Assembly: GCF_963169125.1 (NCBI RefSeq)
Contig: NC_084795.1
Location: 144,311,766-144,375,765 of the forward strand
DNA from: Humulus lupulus
Lineage: Eukaryota > Streptophyta > Magnoliopsida > Rosales > Cannabaceae
Reading direction: 5' to 3'
Length of the DNA: 64,000 nucleotides
Numbering within the stretch: the stretch's first letter is position 1; every line of letters begins with the position of its first letter. The notes under the pieces are model-generated. The model saw only the letters and a list, made by a program, of their open reading frames with translations, made no database searches and was not told the origin of the DNA. The position numbers and the translations under genes are program-made. Shown in pieces: positions 40,935 through 53,520 of this stretch.

Positions 40935-41730
40935 TAGTGTCTTGTTGACAGCCTCAACTTGGTCGTTTGCCTGCGGATGAGCAACTGAAGAAAAGCTTTT
41001 GATAATCCCATGCCTTTCACAAAAATCTGTGAACAGATCACTATCAAACTACGTGTCGTTGTCTGAGACAATTTTTCTTTGCAATCCATATCGACATACT
41101 ATGTTATTGACCACAAAATCCAGCACTTTCTTGGTCGTTATGGTCACAAGTGGCTCAGCTTCGGCCCACTTCGTGAAGTAATCAACAAACACCACGACAT
41201 ATTTGACGTTGCCTTTTCCTGTGGGAAAAGACCCAATCAAAATCTATTCCCCACACTACGAATGACCACGGGCTTTGCATCTGGTTTAGTTCATTAGGTG
41301 TTGCTCATGGTATCTTGGAGAATCTCTGACAATTGTCACATTTTATAACAAAATCCACAGAATCTTCGTTCATTGTTGGCCAGAAGTATCCTTGCCATAG
41401 GATCTTCTTTGAAAAACTCTGCCCCCCAGCATGATCCCCGCAGAAACCTTCATGGACTTCTCACATTAATTCTTTGGCCTTTTCTTTTAAAACACACCTT
41501 AGGAGTGGCATTGAGTAACCTCTTCTGTATAGAATTCCGTCAACCAGAATAAACCGAGCAGCCTGCCTCTGGAGGGCTCTTGCTGTGTTTCTGTCAGTCG
41601 GAAACACTCCGTGCGTCAAGTACTCAATGAAAGGTGCCATCCACATATCTACTGCCTGAATTACCAAAGATTTTTCTTCTGCTTTGATGCTTGGTGCGGA
41701 CATCCGCTCAACAGGCACTATATTCAAGGT
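40935..41730 (-). pseudogene. Integrase of element C, zinc domain and core
   Basis: Zinc domain EVHEGFCGDHAGGQSF and CDNCQRFSK (near 41460-41330). The core reads VVFVDYFTKWAEAEPL, then IVSDNDT followed by a TAG where relatives have Gln, then FDSDLFTDFC and QVEAVNKTLK. The Gly after SDN is Asp. The segment from 41763 down (SAKDADTLNIVPV to RRGYSMPLLRCVL) is the linker from RNase H. Confidence 0.85.
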
Positions 41731-41949
41731 GTCAGCATCCTTTGCACTTGCTAATTTGGCCAAAGCATCAGCGTTTGAGTTCTAGTCGTGAGGTACTTGC
41801 TGGAGAGTATATCTTTCAAACTGTACCAACAAATCCTTTGCTTTGTTCAAATAAGCAACCATCTTCAGACCTCTGGCTTGATATTCTCCAGTAATCTAAT
41901 TAACCACCAAGTGAGAGTCACTATAAATTTCAAGTGACTTTATGTTCAT
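41731..41949 (-). pseudogene. Second RNase H of element C, C-terminal part
   Basis: KSLEIYSDSHLVV (Asp) with a stop where Asn-Gln is expected, then LKMVAYLNKAKDLLVQFERY and NADALAKLAS. It is cut at 41949 by a solo LTR. Confidence 0.8.
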
Positions 41950-43126
41950 TGTTAGGAAAATATAAATTGTGTCAATGGAAATGGTAAGAAAATATTACAA
42001 CGCTATGCAAAATATTACAATAGACAAGGATTGATTAAATAAAGTGTTACAACTCTATAACTGAAAATACAAATAAACAAAATAGAAGAAGAAGAAGAAG
42101 AGAAGAAGAATGGAATAGTGAAAAATACAACTCTAAGCAAAAGATTACAAATAAAGTAAAAGTGTTTGGAACACAAGAAAAGATGATTACAACTCTAAAC
42201 AAAATTACAAGTAAATAAAACAAGAGGAATGAGAAGAAAAGCAATAGAGGAAATTGTAAGAACAAAACAAAGAAAACTCTCACTTACACAACCTAAGTGA
42301 ACAGTGTTGGGGATCACCAACTTGAACAAGGTTTAAAACCTTTGTCCAAAAGCTTATTTCCCCCTAACTCAAGCACTAAGGGATCTCTCTCAGATATTGG
42401 AAAAGCTTTCCTAAATTATCAAGCCTCAAGTTGTTTCTAGCCAAGTGCTCTAATGGATAGAAATGTTGTGTCTTACAAGTGAGCTATAGGCTCCTATTTA
42501 TAGAGTTTAGATACACCCTTGGAATTTCAAATTCCACCAACCCCCATGGCTGTTACCAATGTTTAATTGGATTAATATGGAATTAAAATGAGATTTGGGA
42601 GTTATTTGGGTTTTTTGAGCCGTTCAACAAATATTGAAAAAACTGAAAAAATGGTCAGTTTTTGGCCTGTGGCCGCAGCCAGAGACATTAGTGGCCGCGA
42701 CCACTAGCCTCTGTCCCATAGGCCGCGGCCACCAACATTCAGTGGCCAGGGCCACCGACCATTTTTAACACTAAAAAATGTGATGTTTTTCCAAACGGTT
42801 CCAAACCCTCCCAAATGATTTTGTAACTCCCAAAACACATTATTGGGGTTTAAATCATATCTCTAACAGCCATATCACATATGGCTTTATGAAATTCATC
42901 TCAATATTGTGTAACAACAATTTTACACAATAAAGGGTAATATTTGGAAGTTACAAATTTGTAACACAAAATATGTTACATTATTTGGATATATCTCATA
43001 TATCTAAATATTGTAACTCTCTATTATATGTTACAATATGTGACACACTTTGTCACATTTATTTAATCTAAAACATTATATTATAATATAATATAATATT
43101 ACATTATATTATAAAATAATATAACA
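41950..43126 (+). mobile_element. Solo LTR in second RNase H of element C
   Basis: 1177 bp, TGTTAGGAAAATATAA...AATATAACA, with a perfect duplication TTCAT (41945-41949 and 43127-43131). AT-rich, with a (GAA)n run near 42082-42110 and a short GC-rich GGCCGCGGCC part near 42670-42760. A minus-strand ORF at 42047-42283 is low complexity. Ends suggest Ty1/copia, family not resolved; orientation is tentative. Confidence 0.88.
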
Positions 43127-43310
43127 TTCATGTCCCTGACTAATCGTAAATCTGCGAGCAACGCTTCATACTCAGCTTCGTTATTAGTCGCTGTGAAATC
43201 GAATCTAATTGCGCAGTGGAATCGATGTCCTTTAGGTGTGACTAAAATTTCTCCAACTCCAGCGTGATGTTCATTAGAAGAGTCGTCTGTAAACAACTTC
43301 CAAGAGGGAG
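43127..43310 (-). pseudogene. Second RNase H of element C, N-terminal part
   Basis: SWKLFTDDSSNEHHAGVGEILVT then HCAIRFDFTATNNEAEYEAL. The first motif is FTDDSSNE where YVDGSSNE is usual; Asp and Glu are present. Confidence 0.8.
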
Positions 43311-44890
43311 TTTGACTTTGAGGCTCAGGATCTTTTGTCCGTTCATTTTATGGAAGCCAAGTGAGCTCTGCGACAAAGTCTGCTAGAGCTTGTCCTTTTA
43401 CTGCCGCTCGTGGTGAGTAAGAAATTTAAAACTGCCCAAGCTCAATTTCCCATTTTAATAATCGACCAACAACCTCTGGTTTCTGCAACACTTGCCGTAG
43501 GGGCTGGTCAGTTAGCACAGTGACGGGGTGAGCTTGAAAGTATGGCCGCAACTTTCTGGAGGCTAAGATTAAGGAGTAGGCTAATTTTTCAATGGGCGGA
43601 TACCGCAGTTCTGCTCCTATTAGCCTTTTGCTTATTTAATATACAACTTTTTGCACATTTTCCTCCTTTCTTAACAAGACAACACTAGCAGCACATTCTG
43701 TGACCGCCAAATAGATGAAAAAAGTTTCTTTTTCAACCAGCTTAGATAGGATTGGTGGCTACGACATATGACACTTTAAGGCCTGGAAAGCCTGCTCGCA
43801 CTCCTCCACCCACTCAAATTTCTTATTTCCCCTAAGTAGATTAAAAAATAGGACTCACTTGTCCGTTGATTTGGAGAGAAATCTACTTAGAGCAGCAATC
43901 CTCCTGTCGATTTGAACATCTTTTATCTTTGTTGGTGATTTCATATCAACCAGGGCCTTGATATTTTCGGGATTAGCTTCAATACCTCGTGAGTTCACTA
44001 TAAATCCCAAAAATTTCCTTGATCCAACTTCGAAGGAACACTTGAGGGGATTCATCTTCATCTGATATTTGTTCAAGACGCTAAAGCACTCTTGTAGGTT
44101 CCCTATGTGTTCTTCTGCCTTTTTTGACTAAACATGCATGTCATCAACATATACTTCCATGTTTATACCGATCATTTCTTTGAACATGTGATTGACTAAT
44201 CACTGGTAAGTCGCACCAGCGTTTTTCAAATCGAAGGGCATTACTTTGTAACAGTAAAGCCCTGTATCAGTCTGAAAGCTAGTGTGATCCTCATCAAGTT
44301 GGTGCACACTGATCTGATTGTACCCAGAGTATGCATCTATGAATGATAGGATCTCATGCCCTGAATTGGCATCGACCAGCTGGGCGATCCTTGGGAGCAG
44401 GAACCAATCTTTTGGGCAGGCTTTATTAAGGTCTGTGAAATCCATGCATGTTCTCCATTTTCCATTTGGTTTGGGTACTAGTACGGGATTAGATACCCAA
44501 GATGGATAAAGCACTGCCCTGACGAACCCATTCTCCTTTAGCTTCTCGACTTCGTCTTTTAGAGCCTTCAATCTATTTTTGTCGACTAGCCTTCTTTTCT
44601 GTTGCACCGGTGGAAAGCTTTTATCTATGTTCAAGACATGGCTGATAACTGCTGGGTCAATTCCAACCATTTCTTTATGGGACCAGGCAAAGACTTCCTA
44701 GTTTTTCTTCAAAAATTCCACCACCTTTCGCTTTACTGTTGTCTCTAAGTTTTTACCAACTTTCACAACCCTGGTCGGATCTGCCTCATCGATTTGGACC
44801 TCTTCGAGGTCCTCGATTGGTCTTACTTCTTCATCAAAATCCCCAAAGCGAGGATCTAAATCCCTATCCTCACTTTGGGAAACACCCTAT
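43311..44890 (-). pseudogene. Reverse transcriptase and degenerate RNase H of element C
   Basis: RT: MVGIDPAVISHVLNIDKSFP (44670 down), VSNPVLVPKPNGKWRTCMDF, LSFIDAYSGYNQISVHQLDE, MEVYVDDMHV (near 44160-44130, followed by a TAG), PLKCSFEVGSRKFLGFIVNS. The connection has lost the LTG residues (DVQIDRRIAAL). The gypsy RNase H reads YLAVTECAAS and LTDQPLRQVL: the first Asp is lost, as in A and B, while TDQPL keeps its Asp. Stops fall at 44197, 44128, 43857, 43760 and 43636. Confidence 0.87.
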
Positions 44891-45420
44891 TTGGTGACGC
44901 GCTCACCTGATTGGGCTTGTATTTCATCGGCCAATTGTAGCACTTTTCCGGTGACATCCCTCGATCCACCTCTCTTTGCCTTAGTAATTAAGGAATTATA
45001 GCATTCCCTCGCTTCTCGTTGATTTCCCAATAGGCATCCTACCACTGCGTCAGTTGGGAATTTCATGGCAAGGTGCCAAACCGAGGTTACAGCTCGCAGG
45101 TCAACCAGAATAGGTCTTCCAATTACTGCATTGTATGCGGAAGGACAATCAAATAATATAAAAGTAGTGAGTAATGTCCTGTTCGCAGGTACAATTCCCT
45201 GCTGTAAACGGAAGCCTAATCGACCCCGTTGGCGCAAGCCCTTCACCGGAAAAACCATAAATGGTTTGGTTACATGGCTCTAGGTCCTTTACTGACAAAT
45301 TCATTCTCTCCAATGAAGAGTTGTACAAGATATTTACTGAGCTCCCTGTGTCAACTAACACCCTTTTGATCATCATGTTGGCTATTTGGACGTCCACGAC
45401 CAGAGGGTCCGAATGAGGAA
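44891..45420 (-). pseudogene. Aspartic protease of element C
   Basis: [30 protein letters not shown] (45390-45300) keeps an intact DTGSS active site. A frameshift near 45200 puts the second half (FDCPSAYNAVIGRPILVDLRAV) in another frame. B reads DMGSS and E reads DNGSS at the same place. Confidence 0.87.
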
Positions 45421-45639
45421 ATCAGACATAATGAGCGTCAATCTCAGAGAAAGTTATTAGCTCTTCTTCTCTTCGAGCTTTTTTGGGAGTTTTCTCCTCC
45501 ACATTCAGCATCTCGATGTCCTGGTCATGGCGTAAGGTCTGAGCGTATCGCTCCCTTGCCTTCCCACTATCTCCTACAAGGTGTGGTCCGCCACAGATGG
45601 TTAACAATGTACCTCCACGGGAGCTGGCTGTGAAAGTGG

Positions 45640-47805
45640 CGAGCGTTGGCGTACAGGCGCCTGCTCGTTCCTCCTTTAGCCTCTCACTGAGAACCTCCCG
45701 TGGCTCGTACGTATCTCCTTAGGTGTCCTTGTCTGATAAGAAACTCAATCTCATCTTTCAGTTGGTTACACTCATTAGTGTCATGACCATAGTCATTGTG
45801 GAAACAACAAAACTTTGTTGTATCTCTCTTGGAGATATCCTTTCTTATAGGCACTGGTCGCTCGAAAGGGACATTGGAGCTGGTCGCCTGGTACACCTTT
45901 GCTCTGCTTTCGACAAGGGTTGTATAGTTGGTGAACCTTGGCTCGTACCTGTTTCCCTTAGGGCGCATATTCTCAGACGTCGAAGGCTCATTATTTGCCC
46001 TCATTCCACCATTTTTACCGTTCCCGTTGCCTTTGTCATTGCCATTCGGCTTATCCAACCCATTGGCGGCTTTAGCAGGATCTTCCTTTGGCCCTTTGTC
46101 TTTCGCGGGTGATTGCCCTTCGTTGGCAATGGCATCTCTAAGATTTATGTACCAATTCACTCGATCAAGGAATTCCTGGGTACTTTTTACCCCATTCTTC
46201 CTTAAACTGTTCCAGAGGGGAGAATGGCGCCTCACCCCAGCAATAAGGGCCATCATTTTCACTTCATCACCAACTATTTTAGCTGCAGCTATGGCTCGCA
46301 TAAAATGCTGGACATACTCCTTTAAGGACTCTCCCTCCTTCTAACATATCTCAACCAGCTGGTTGGCTTCAGCCGGGTGAACACGACCAGCATAGAATTT
46401 CCCAAAGAATTCCTTCACGAACATTTCCCATGATACAATGCTAGCAGGAGGGAATTTAAAAAACCACTCCTGAGTGGTGTCAGATAGGGTGGCCGAAAAT
46501 AGCCTACAGCGAGAATCATTCGACACCTTTTGGATGTCCATCTGTATCTCGAACTTGTTCACGTGAGATATTGGGTCCCCATCGAAATTGGGCAGTACTG
46601 GCATCTTCAATTTGCTAGGGGTTTCTACCATTACTATTCTCTGTATGAAAGGAGTTCCCCTTTTCCGATCATACTCGATGTGAGATGTCCGGCTCCCTAC
46701 CAATTGCTGGACAGCCTGGTTTAATGCATCGATCTAGGCCTGCACGGCGTCTGGGATCGCAGGGGCAACTGGTGCTGGGGGAGCGTACTCATCGTGCCTT
46801 TTGCACCTATCGTTGAGCACGTCCCTGAAATCGTCATCTCAACGCCTTTGCTCGCGAGCGCCCAACCGATCAAAGATGTTAGGCTGCCTAGGCTACCCCC
46901 CAGTGTTCTGGCTCGTAGGCCTATTTTATCTTGGTGGGGGATTCCTTTCCCCACCTCTTTCTCCTTGACCTCGACCAGCATTACCTCTGCTAGAATCAAC
47001 TTCATTATAATCATGACCGTCCCTGAAATGCGACCGACTATGGCGCAACCAGCTGGTCGCACTGTTTCCTCCTCTAGGTGGCATCTCTCGAGGGTTAGGG
47101 GGAGGCCTACGTTGGTCAGTGGGTCCCCGGGCATTATTATGTCGTGGGGGTCCCCTGACCGTAGAGCTTGACTCGGCGTGTCTTCTATTAGCAGAAGGAT
47201 GTTTCCCCCTACTCGATGGATTTGGTTCCCTAGCCGTTGGGCGTCTAGGGCTTTGGGGAGGCTGCTCGGCCCTATTCTGCCTTTGACGTTGGGGATTATC
47301 TCGACCAGCATGAGAAGGTGGCTACTGCTCAGGATCCTAATATGGGATATCCTATTGAGCAGCAGGTGGTTGCACTAGCCTTTGAGGGCTCCCCGGCTGG
47401 AGCGGGGGACTTGGGTTTGGGGCCCATTGTGGTGGTGCACTTGGTGGCTGATCTGGTTGAGAAGTCGGCACAGCTTGTCCCTAGGCCAACCGAATGGCTG
47501 CTTCTAGGGCGGCAGTGGCATCTCGCTGTCGGCGGTCCATGTCTGCCTGCTGCTCATTCAATTCTTGACGTTGACGCTCGATTTCCCTCTACTGCAACGC
47601 CAATGTCTCAGCCACATTCTCTTGATTGGCCCTCAGATTGGCCAAATCCTCTTACAACACACTTAGTGTTATCCTCAGGGTTTCTGAATTCATTTCTTCC
47701 TCTTCAAAATCCAACTGTGGATCATCTTCAGCCACATTTTGGTGGAGGAGGCAGAGTGGATGCAGCGCCAGAAGTCTGCCCCGTCTTCCTGGATGTTTTA
47801 GCCAT
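45640..47805 (-). pseudogene. gag of element C
   Basis: Start MAKTSRKTGQTSG at 47805, 27 bases inside the primer site. The N-terminal third is full of stops; NIFDRLGAREQRR lies near 46870. The capsid-like core is open (46703-46341): KMPVLPNFDGDPISHVNKFE, TQEWFFKFPPASIVSWEMFV. After one stop (Gln codon as TAG) it reopens (46301-45684) to GESLKEYVQHFMRAI, a Lys/Asn/Gly linker and the zinc motif CCFHNDYGHDTNECNQLKDE. Plus-strand and alternative-frame ORFs of up to 196 codons over 46.7-47.8 kb are mirrors of this gene. Confidence 0.85.
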
Positions 47806-47831
47806 TTGATTTTCTTGAAGTCTTGAGTTTG

Positions 47832-47850
47832 GCTCTCAATGAAAGCACCA
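47832..47850 (-). other. Primer binding site of element C
   Basis: TGGTGCTTTCATTGAGAGC on the minus strand, three bases after the LTR end at 47854. Confidence 0.88.
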
Positions 47851-47853
47851 AAA

Positions 47854-48426
47854 TGTTGACCCTCAAATTAGAAAACGACATGGAGTCAGATAAATGATAT
47901 GGAATGAGATGAAATCAAGAAGAAAAATCAAGTGGAAAATTAAGTAACACAAATGATTTATAGTGGTTCGACCCCAATTGGATGGTAGTGACCTACATCC
48001 ACTTAGTGTTCTTATTGATGTAGAATTCCAATACTTTGATCAATGAACTAGGGTTCACCAGTTTCACCAGCCTTGGGCAGATTACAACTTCAGTGAATAA
48101 TCACACTTTACTTTTCTCCCAGAGTACAAAGACCAAAAGTCCAAAAGTCTCTTTCCTTGAGCCCTTTGATTCTTATTTATAGGCTCAAGAAGATTACATG
48201 GGCTGATGGGCCCTAATTACCATTAAGACTTGCGTATCTAGGTAATTAAAAAAATTATAATTAATGCATAATTTTAGATTTGCATGAATAAAGGAAGTAT
48301 GACGCTTGACAAATCAACAACTTTCTGGTCGAGGGCCGATTAGGATGCATCCACCTAAAGTTGCCATGTGCCTGCCACGTGTAGGTTAATCCTACCACGT
48401 CATCAAGGATCATTTTTGGGTAAACA
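47854..48426 (-). mobile_element. 5' LTR of element C
   Basis: 573 bp, plus-strand ends TGTTGACC...GGGTAAACA. The minus-strand TATA (TATAAATA) is at 48174-48181. It lacks the inverted-repeat segment found in the 3' LTR. Confidence 0.92.
48174..48181 (-). promoter_or_regulatory. TATA box of element C 5' LTR
   Basis: TATAAATA on the minus strand, in GAGCCTATAAATAAGAATC; conserved in the 3' LTR at 34019-34026. Confidence 0.6.
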
Positions 48427-48431
48427 GAACC

Positions 48432-49600
48432 TAAGAGTAAATTTTTTAAGGAGTGTTAATAACATGGTAAACTTATAATCTAGAAGGTTTAACTGTGAAA
48501 TTATTTATATATTGATAATTATGACTTTTGGAATATGGGTATAAAACCTGACTTTTCTGGCTGTTCTGAACCATGCCCCCAAAAAGTCTAACTTTCCAAA
48601 ACTACCAAATTTTATGTATTTTATTTTACCAAACTATTATTTAGGATCTGTACATATTCATAATTGGCTTAATTGTTCAAAAATGTTTAGAAATATACAA
48701 GTTATGTCTGTTTGAAAATTTGTTTGAGAATCTGGTTGTTCAATGGCAGATTCAAGCAATGTTTTTAGAAAAAATATTTTAACTTGAAATTTTACAGAGA
48801 TATTCTTATGACACAAAATCTAAATTTTGGAAAGTTTTATCCAAATCCAACTTGTACAATGGAGGTTATGAAATTTTTTATATAGGCAGTAAAACTCAAA
48901 TTTTGGACAATGGGATTTAAATTATGAATTTGTGGATTTTAGACACACAAAATATTTCATAAATTAAGTAGGCAACCCATTATATTTTTAGACCTAAAAT
49001 GAAACTATTTTATGGTGGTTAGACTTTGAAACTTTGAATTTGGTCTTTCATGAAAAATATTGGATTAATGGAAGAGAGTAAGGGTCCAAAGTATTTTGTT
49101 TTAAATAAAAAGTAAGGAATGAAAATTTTGCTAAATAATAATGAAATTATTTATTCTTATTATGGTCATAATAGACATACTATCACTACTTATTGAAAAT
49201 ATGCAAGTAAATGGTATTTAGGCTCGTTTTATGACGACTACCTTATGGAAAATATAGTTCCAAGGCTTTTCATACAAAGCCATATTTTACGATAAGCTGA
49301 TTATAGTTTTCATTTATTTTCACAACTAATGAAAAACTTAGAGAATAAAGATTTGAAAGAAGTAGTCTTATTTCTGTAAATGGGATTGTTAATGTACAAG
49401 ACTAATAATGCAAAATAATAATAATTTTAACCTTAAAATGACTCTAAAATTCATATAAAAATAGTTTTTTTTTAAAATAATGCTTTAGTTTGGAAGTGTG
49501 TGCATAATTAAAAGGAACTTACAACATTATAATGTTCTAAACATTAAAATTACATAGCTCAAAACATGTTCTTATAAAAGTAATAAATATTTTCCAAAAG
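48432..49600. other. AT-rich flank of element C, no coding
   Basis: It reads like the long non-coding parts of big gypsy LTRs but has no edge I can define. It was joined to 33693 before C inserted. Confidence 0.35.
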
Positions 49601-51428
49601 TGTAGATTTCTCACGGTCGAGCCACATGTACATTTCCACAATGCACACTCTAGGGCTTACTGCTCTGCCTTGCGTTTCAGCTTACCTACAACATGAATCA
49701 ACTAGGTACGTGAAAAAGCTTAGTAAGATCTACCCATAACAAATAACATCAATAAAGACAACCAAGCTTTAGCCATAACACCAACATTAAGAAATCTAAC
49801 CAGAATTAGGGTTCTGGTAAAATTGGGCCCTAAACATAAAATTCCAGAACGAATAAAAGTCTTGGAAAACTTGTGGTCATGCCCAATAACGAAAATTCAA
49901 AATTGAACTTTCACGCAGAAGATCTCCGAGCAAAATGGATGTATAGAAAAATCTCCGTAACAATAGAGTAGTCAGAACAATGATTGAGCAATCTTATCAG
50001 CAACAACACCATCAATTACTATTCTAGAGGCAACTTATAATTTCGACCCCAAATAAGTTACCTACAACTTATATTCCTATGTCTTTCAAATCATCACATC
50101 CTAATAGAGTTCATAGAGTACATGCATCACATCAATAACCCCTCTATTTCATTCATGTATTTAATCGAATTAACAAATCCTAACATCAATAAGAAAGAGC
50201 ATGCATCATATCCATAATCAATTAAGCAGTAGTCGTATCAGTTACCAACTACTGTCACGGGTGTGGCAACACCAGTCTAATAATGGACCACGATTATCAG
50301 GCCCTTGGACTCACTAGCGTATTTTACTACCATTAGTACCATTAGTGTCATTAAGTATTCTTACCTCTTCACATGCATACGAGCAATGTGGAATAACGCT
50401 CTCAGTCATTTGACCAATGTTGGAATTAAACCTTGACTCATGTCCACTAGGATAACACCATTATAGACTTTCCACAATACAATACAATACTCGTGACGTA
50501 AATCTAACAAACAATACACTAGTTATTAATGTTGTAGTCAAAGAAGTCAAGGTTTACTCACATGGATTCCTTATCGAAAAGAAAGATCTCCTTGTCCTCA
50601 AGTTGTCTTGTCTCTTTTAGACAATACTATAATTTTGATACAGTATACTCTAATTAATAACATCTTATTATTAAAGTTTAATTCCTTACGTTGGACATTT
50701 CATTAAAACAGACTTAACTCTAGTAAGTCTTAACACTAACTTGTACCATGAGCTAACACAAAAATAGCAGCCAGGTTTAAAATATCGTTCTAAGATTCCC
50801 AAAATATATATCACTAGATTTGGTTTTCAAAACGTTGATATCATTGTATATTAAACACGAGCCTACCCTCTATCGATATCATAGTTCATATGTCAAAAAA
50901 AGACTATTCTCCATTCTACTATTATTGATAAGAAAACACATTTTAGCCTTAAGGCTTCGGCTTTAGTAATGCCTACTAGAACACACAAACGTAGTATACT
51001 AAAAGTTTTTGGTTTGTACTTGGAGGATCTCCCTATTACTTGTACCAAAACATTGAAATAAACCCCCTTTACTTTCTTTTGCAACCTCAGTCAAAGAAAA
51101 TCACTATTCGCGTAATTATAATAAAACCCAGTTCGTAATATAAATCCTTACTACCTCATAGTAATAATTATAATCTAAGCGAAAAGATAGTTATGTTAAA
51201 TAATTAAAAATATTACATTTAAGTTTTAATTATCAAAAAGGTTATTTAATTGACTTTTTTTTTTTTTGAAAAATTGGGGCTTCATACCCCTTTTTAAATT
51301 TTCTTAAATAAAACTATATATTAAAAAAAATATTTATTTCAATAATCTTTTTTAACCTTACTAAAAGAATAATAAATTTAACGTAGTCCAACTTCATTAA
51401 TCTTGAGAGAATAAAGTAAAAACTTAGT

Positions 51429-52132
51429 GCCTGTTTGGCATTGTTTTCAGTTTTTTGTTTTCAAAGTTGTGTTCTCAGAATTGAGAACAGAAAACTGTTT
51501 TTGTAGTTTTCAAAAAACAAGAGGTGTTTGGTTAATGTTTTCTAAAAACAATTTTTTTGTTTTATTTTTTTTTTTAAATTTTAAATAAAAAATTAACAAA
51601 TATATTTACAAAGAGAAAAATATTTTTAAAATTTGTAATAAATAATGAGATAAAATAATTTGAAAAAAAATGATGAAAAATAAGAAGTGAAAAAGTAAGG
51701 AGAGAAAATTTGAAGAAATAGAAATTTAGATGAGAGAAATTGATTCAAGAAAAAATAAGAGAGAATGTGATGAGAAAGAAAGTGGAGAGAGATAAGTGAG
51801 TAGAGAGAAAGTGATGAGAGAGGAAATGGGGAGAGAGAAAATGAGGAGAGAGAAAGTGAAGAGAGAGAAACTAATGACATAGAAAATGATGTGACAATAA
51901 ATGATGTTAGATAATAATAATTAAAAAAGTGATGTGATAAAAAAAATAGACAAAAAAAATTTGAGAACAACAGAAAACAACTTTTTGATGTTCTCAAAAT
52001 TTTCTATTTTTTATAACTTTGTTTTTAAAAACTGTTTATTGAAAACAACGCCAAATACCTCAACTTGTTTTCAAAAAACAATTTTTAGCTTTTAAAAACA
52101 AAAAACAGTTTTTTAGTTAAGGTGCCAACACC
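51429..52132. mobile_element. hAT-like MITE
   Basis: 704 bp with terminal inverted repeats around (G/C)(C/G)TGTTTGGCA at the left and TGCCAACACC at the right, continuing into T/GTTTTC-rich arms (GTTTTCAGTTTTTTG / CAAAAAACAG types). Flanking 8-mers AACTTAGT (51421-51428) and CTCTTAGT (52133-52140) match 6 of 8, the size expected for hAT. The interior (51650-51890) is purine-rich GAGAGAGAAA; the minus-strand ORF there is low complexity, not a gene. Confidence 0.65.
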
Positions 52133-53465
52133 CTCTTAGTTTTTTTTTTTTTAACAAAAACTCGAAATTTTACTAAATCTAGCTCCTTACACAGTCTCAA
52201 CTTTGGGAGGCTATAACTCGAAATCGAAGTGACTAAAAACTATAATCATTTGCACTGCCATTCTTGGATGTACCGAGAAGTGTCTAATCACACACAAAAA
52301 AATTCATTTTAACTTAGAGAAAAATTTAGCCACACATAGATGTCCAGCGAGTTTATTTTTGCAAATCTCTTTTTGTTTAAACTTTGGGCATCGTACTCTT
52401 AACCCTTTTGGTATTTTTTTTCTTCTATAAAAACTAATAGTATTGTAATTAATATGTGACAATCAAGTGTAACAGCAACCACAAGATAGTTCATTCATTA
52501 ACATGCTCAAATTAATTTCCCAAAAATGTATTCAAAACTGTCCAATTTTACCGATTTCAGTTTCCATACCCCTACTTGAAAAAATTATATCTCAGAAACT
52601 ATAATGAATTTCTTAACAATGATTTGTAGGATTTATAATCAACATGTCATGAGTGTCCAGTAAATTTTTTCAGCTAAAAATAATATTTTAAACTCATTCA
52701 AAACATTGCACAAATTTCTTGTTTTAAAACTGTCCAAGAATATTCAGTCTTAAATTACATTCTCAAAACTCTTACAACATGAGCTATACAACACATTTTT
52801 TGGTGATTCAAAATCCTAAAATTATGTAATCTTCCTAATTATGCATTAATGAAATTTTCATAAAAAATTTAGGTCATCTAAATACTGTTTGGCCCGTTGG
52901 AAGCCACTGGAAATTTTTGGCAGCATGCATGCATTCACATACTAGCCATGCATGAATCATAAAACACCATATAAGCAATATTACACATCAAAAAACTACT
53001 TTAAACTCCAATAAAAATAACCAAAATCGGACTATAAAAAGACCTAACAACATACTAAAAGATTTTTACCTCTTGGTTTCAAGCATTTAGTTATATGGCT
53101 CCTTAGGTTCTTGTAGCACTCCTCTCAAACAACTTCTTCACTATTCAAACCTTCCCAAATCACAATAAGAATCATACTATACCAATAATTAAAGGATAAA
53201 ATAAAAGGAAAGCTACAAAGCTCACCTATGTTGAGTTTCAAGGCACCACTTTCTTTAGATCCTTCTGGATCTTGCATGCATGTAACTCTCTTACTTCCTA
53301 GAACTTAGAGCCATGATTTCTATGTTAAGTTGAGTTTAAAATCAGGATTAAAATGGCACTAAAGACCCCTAAGTGTTTCTGCCTACAAGAAAAGAAGAAG
53401 GAGTAAAAGAACTCACCTTGAAACTTGGTTTCTCAAGCTTCCATGGAGTTTTCCTTGAGGAAGCA

Positions 53466-53520
53466 AGAGAGAGAGATAGATAGATAGATATATATATATA
53501 GAGAGAGAGAGAGAGAAGAG
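53466..53520. repeat. Compound microsatellite (GATA)n(TA)n(GA)n
   Basis: A run of GATA, TATA and GAGA units in the leader-like part of the minus-strand LTR. Confidence 0.9.

Larger units (their letters stand above)
33699..48426 (-). mobile_element. Tat-clade gypsy element C, complete but inactivated
   Basis: 14,728 bp with a perfect duplication GAACC (33694-33698 and 48427-48431). Minus-strand order: 5' LTR 48426-47854, primer site, gag, protease, RT, degenerate RNase H, second RNase H, integrase, hairpin module, plus-strand antisense gene, polypurine tract, 3' LTR 34308-33699. Two solo LTRs inserted later; without them it is about 11.7 kb. By eye the LTRs differ at roughly 40 of 570 aligned positions (about 7%) plus one indel of some 35 bp, so it is an older copy. 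Confidence 0.93.

Noticed and set aside
46721..47809. ORFs of 196, 125 and 163 codons
   Set aside because: They overlap the gag reading frame of element C in wrong frames or on the wrong strand; the true gag frame is recognisable though broken.
51626..51997. Minus-strand ORF of 123 codons rich in Ser, Leu and Phe
   Set aside because: It translates the purine-rich core of the MITE and is low complexity.
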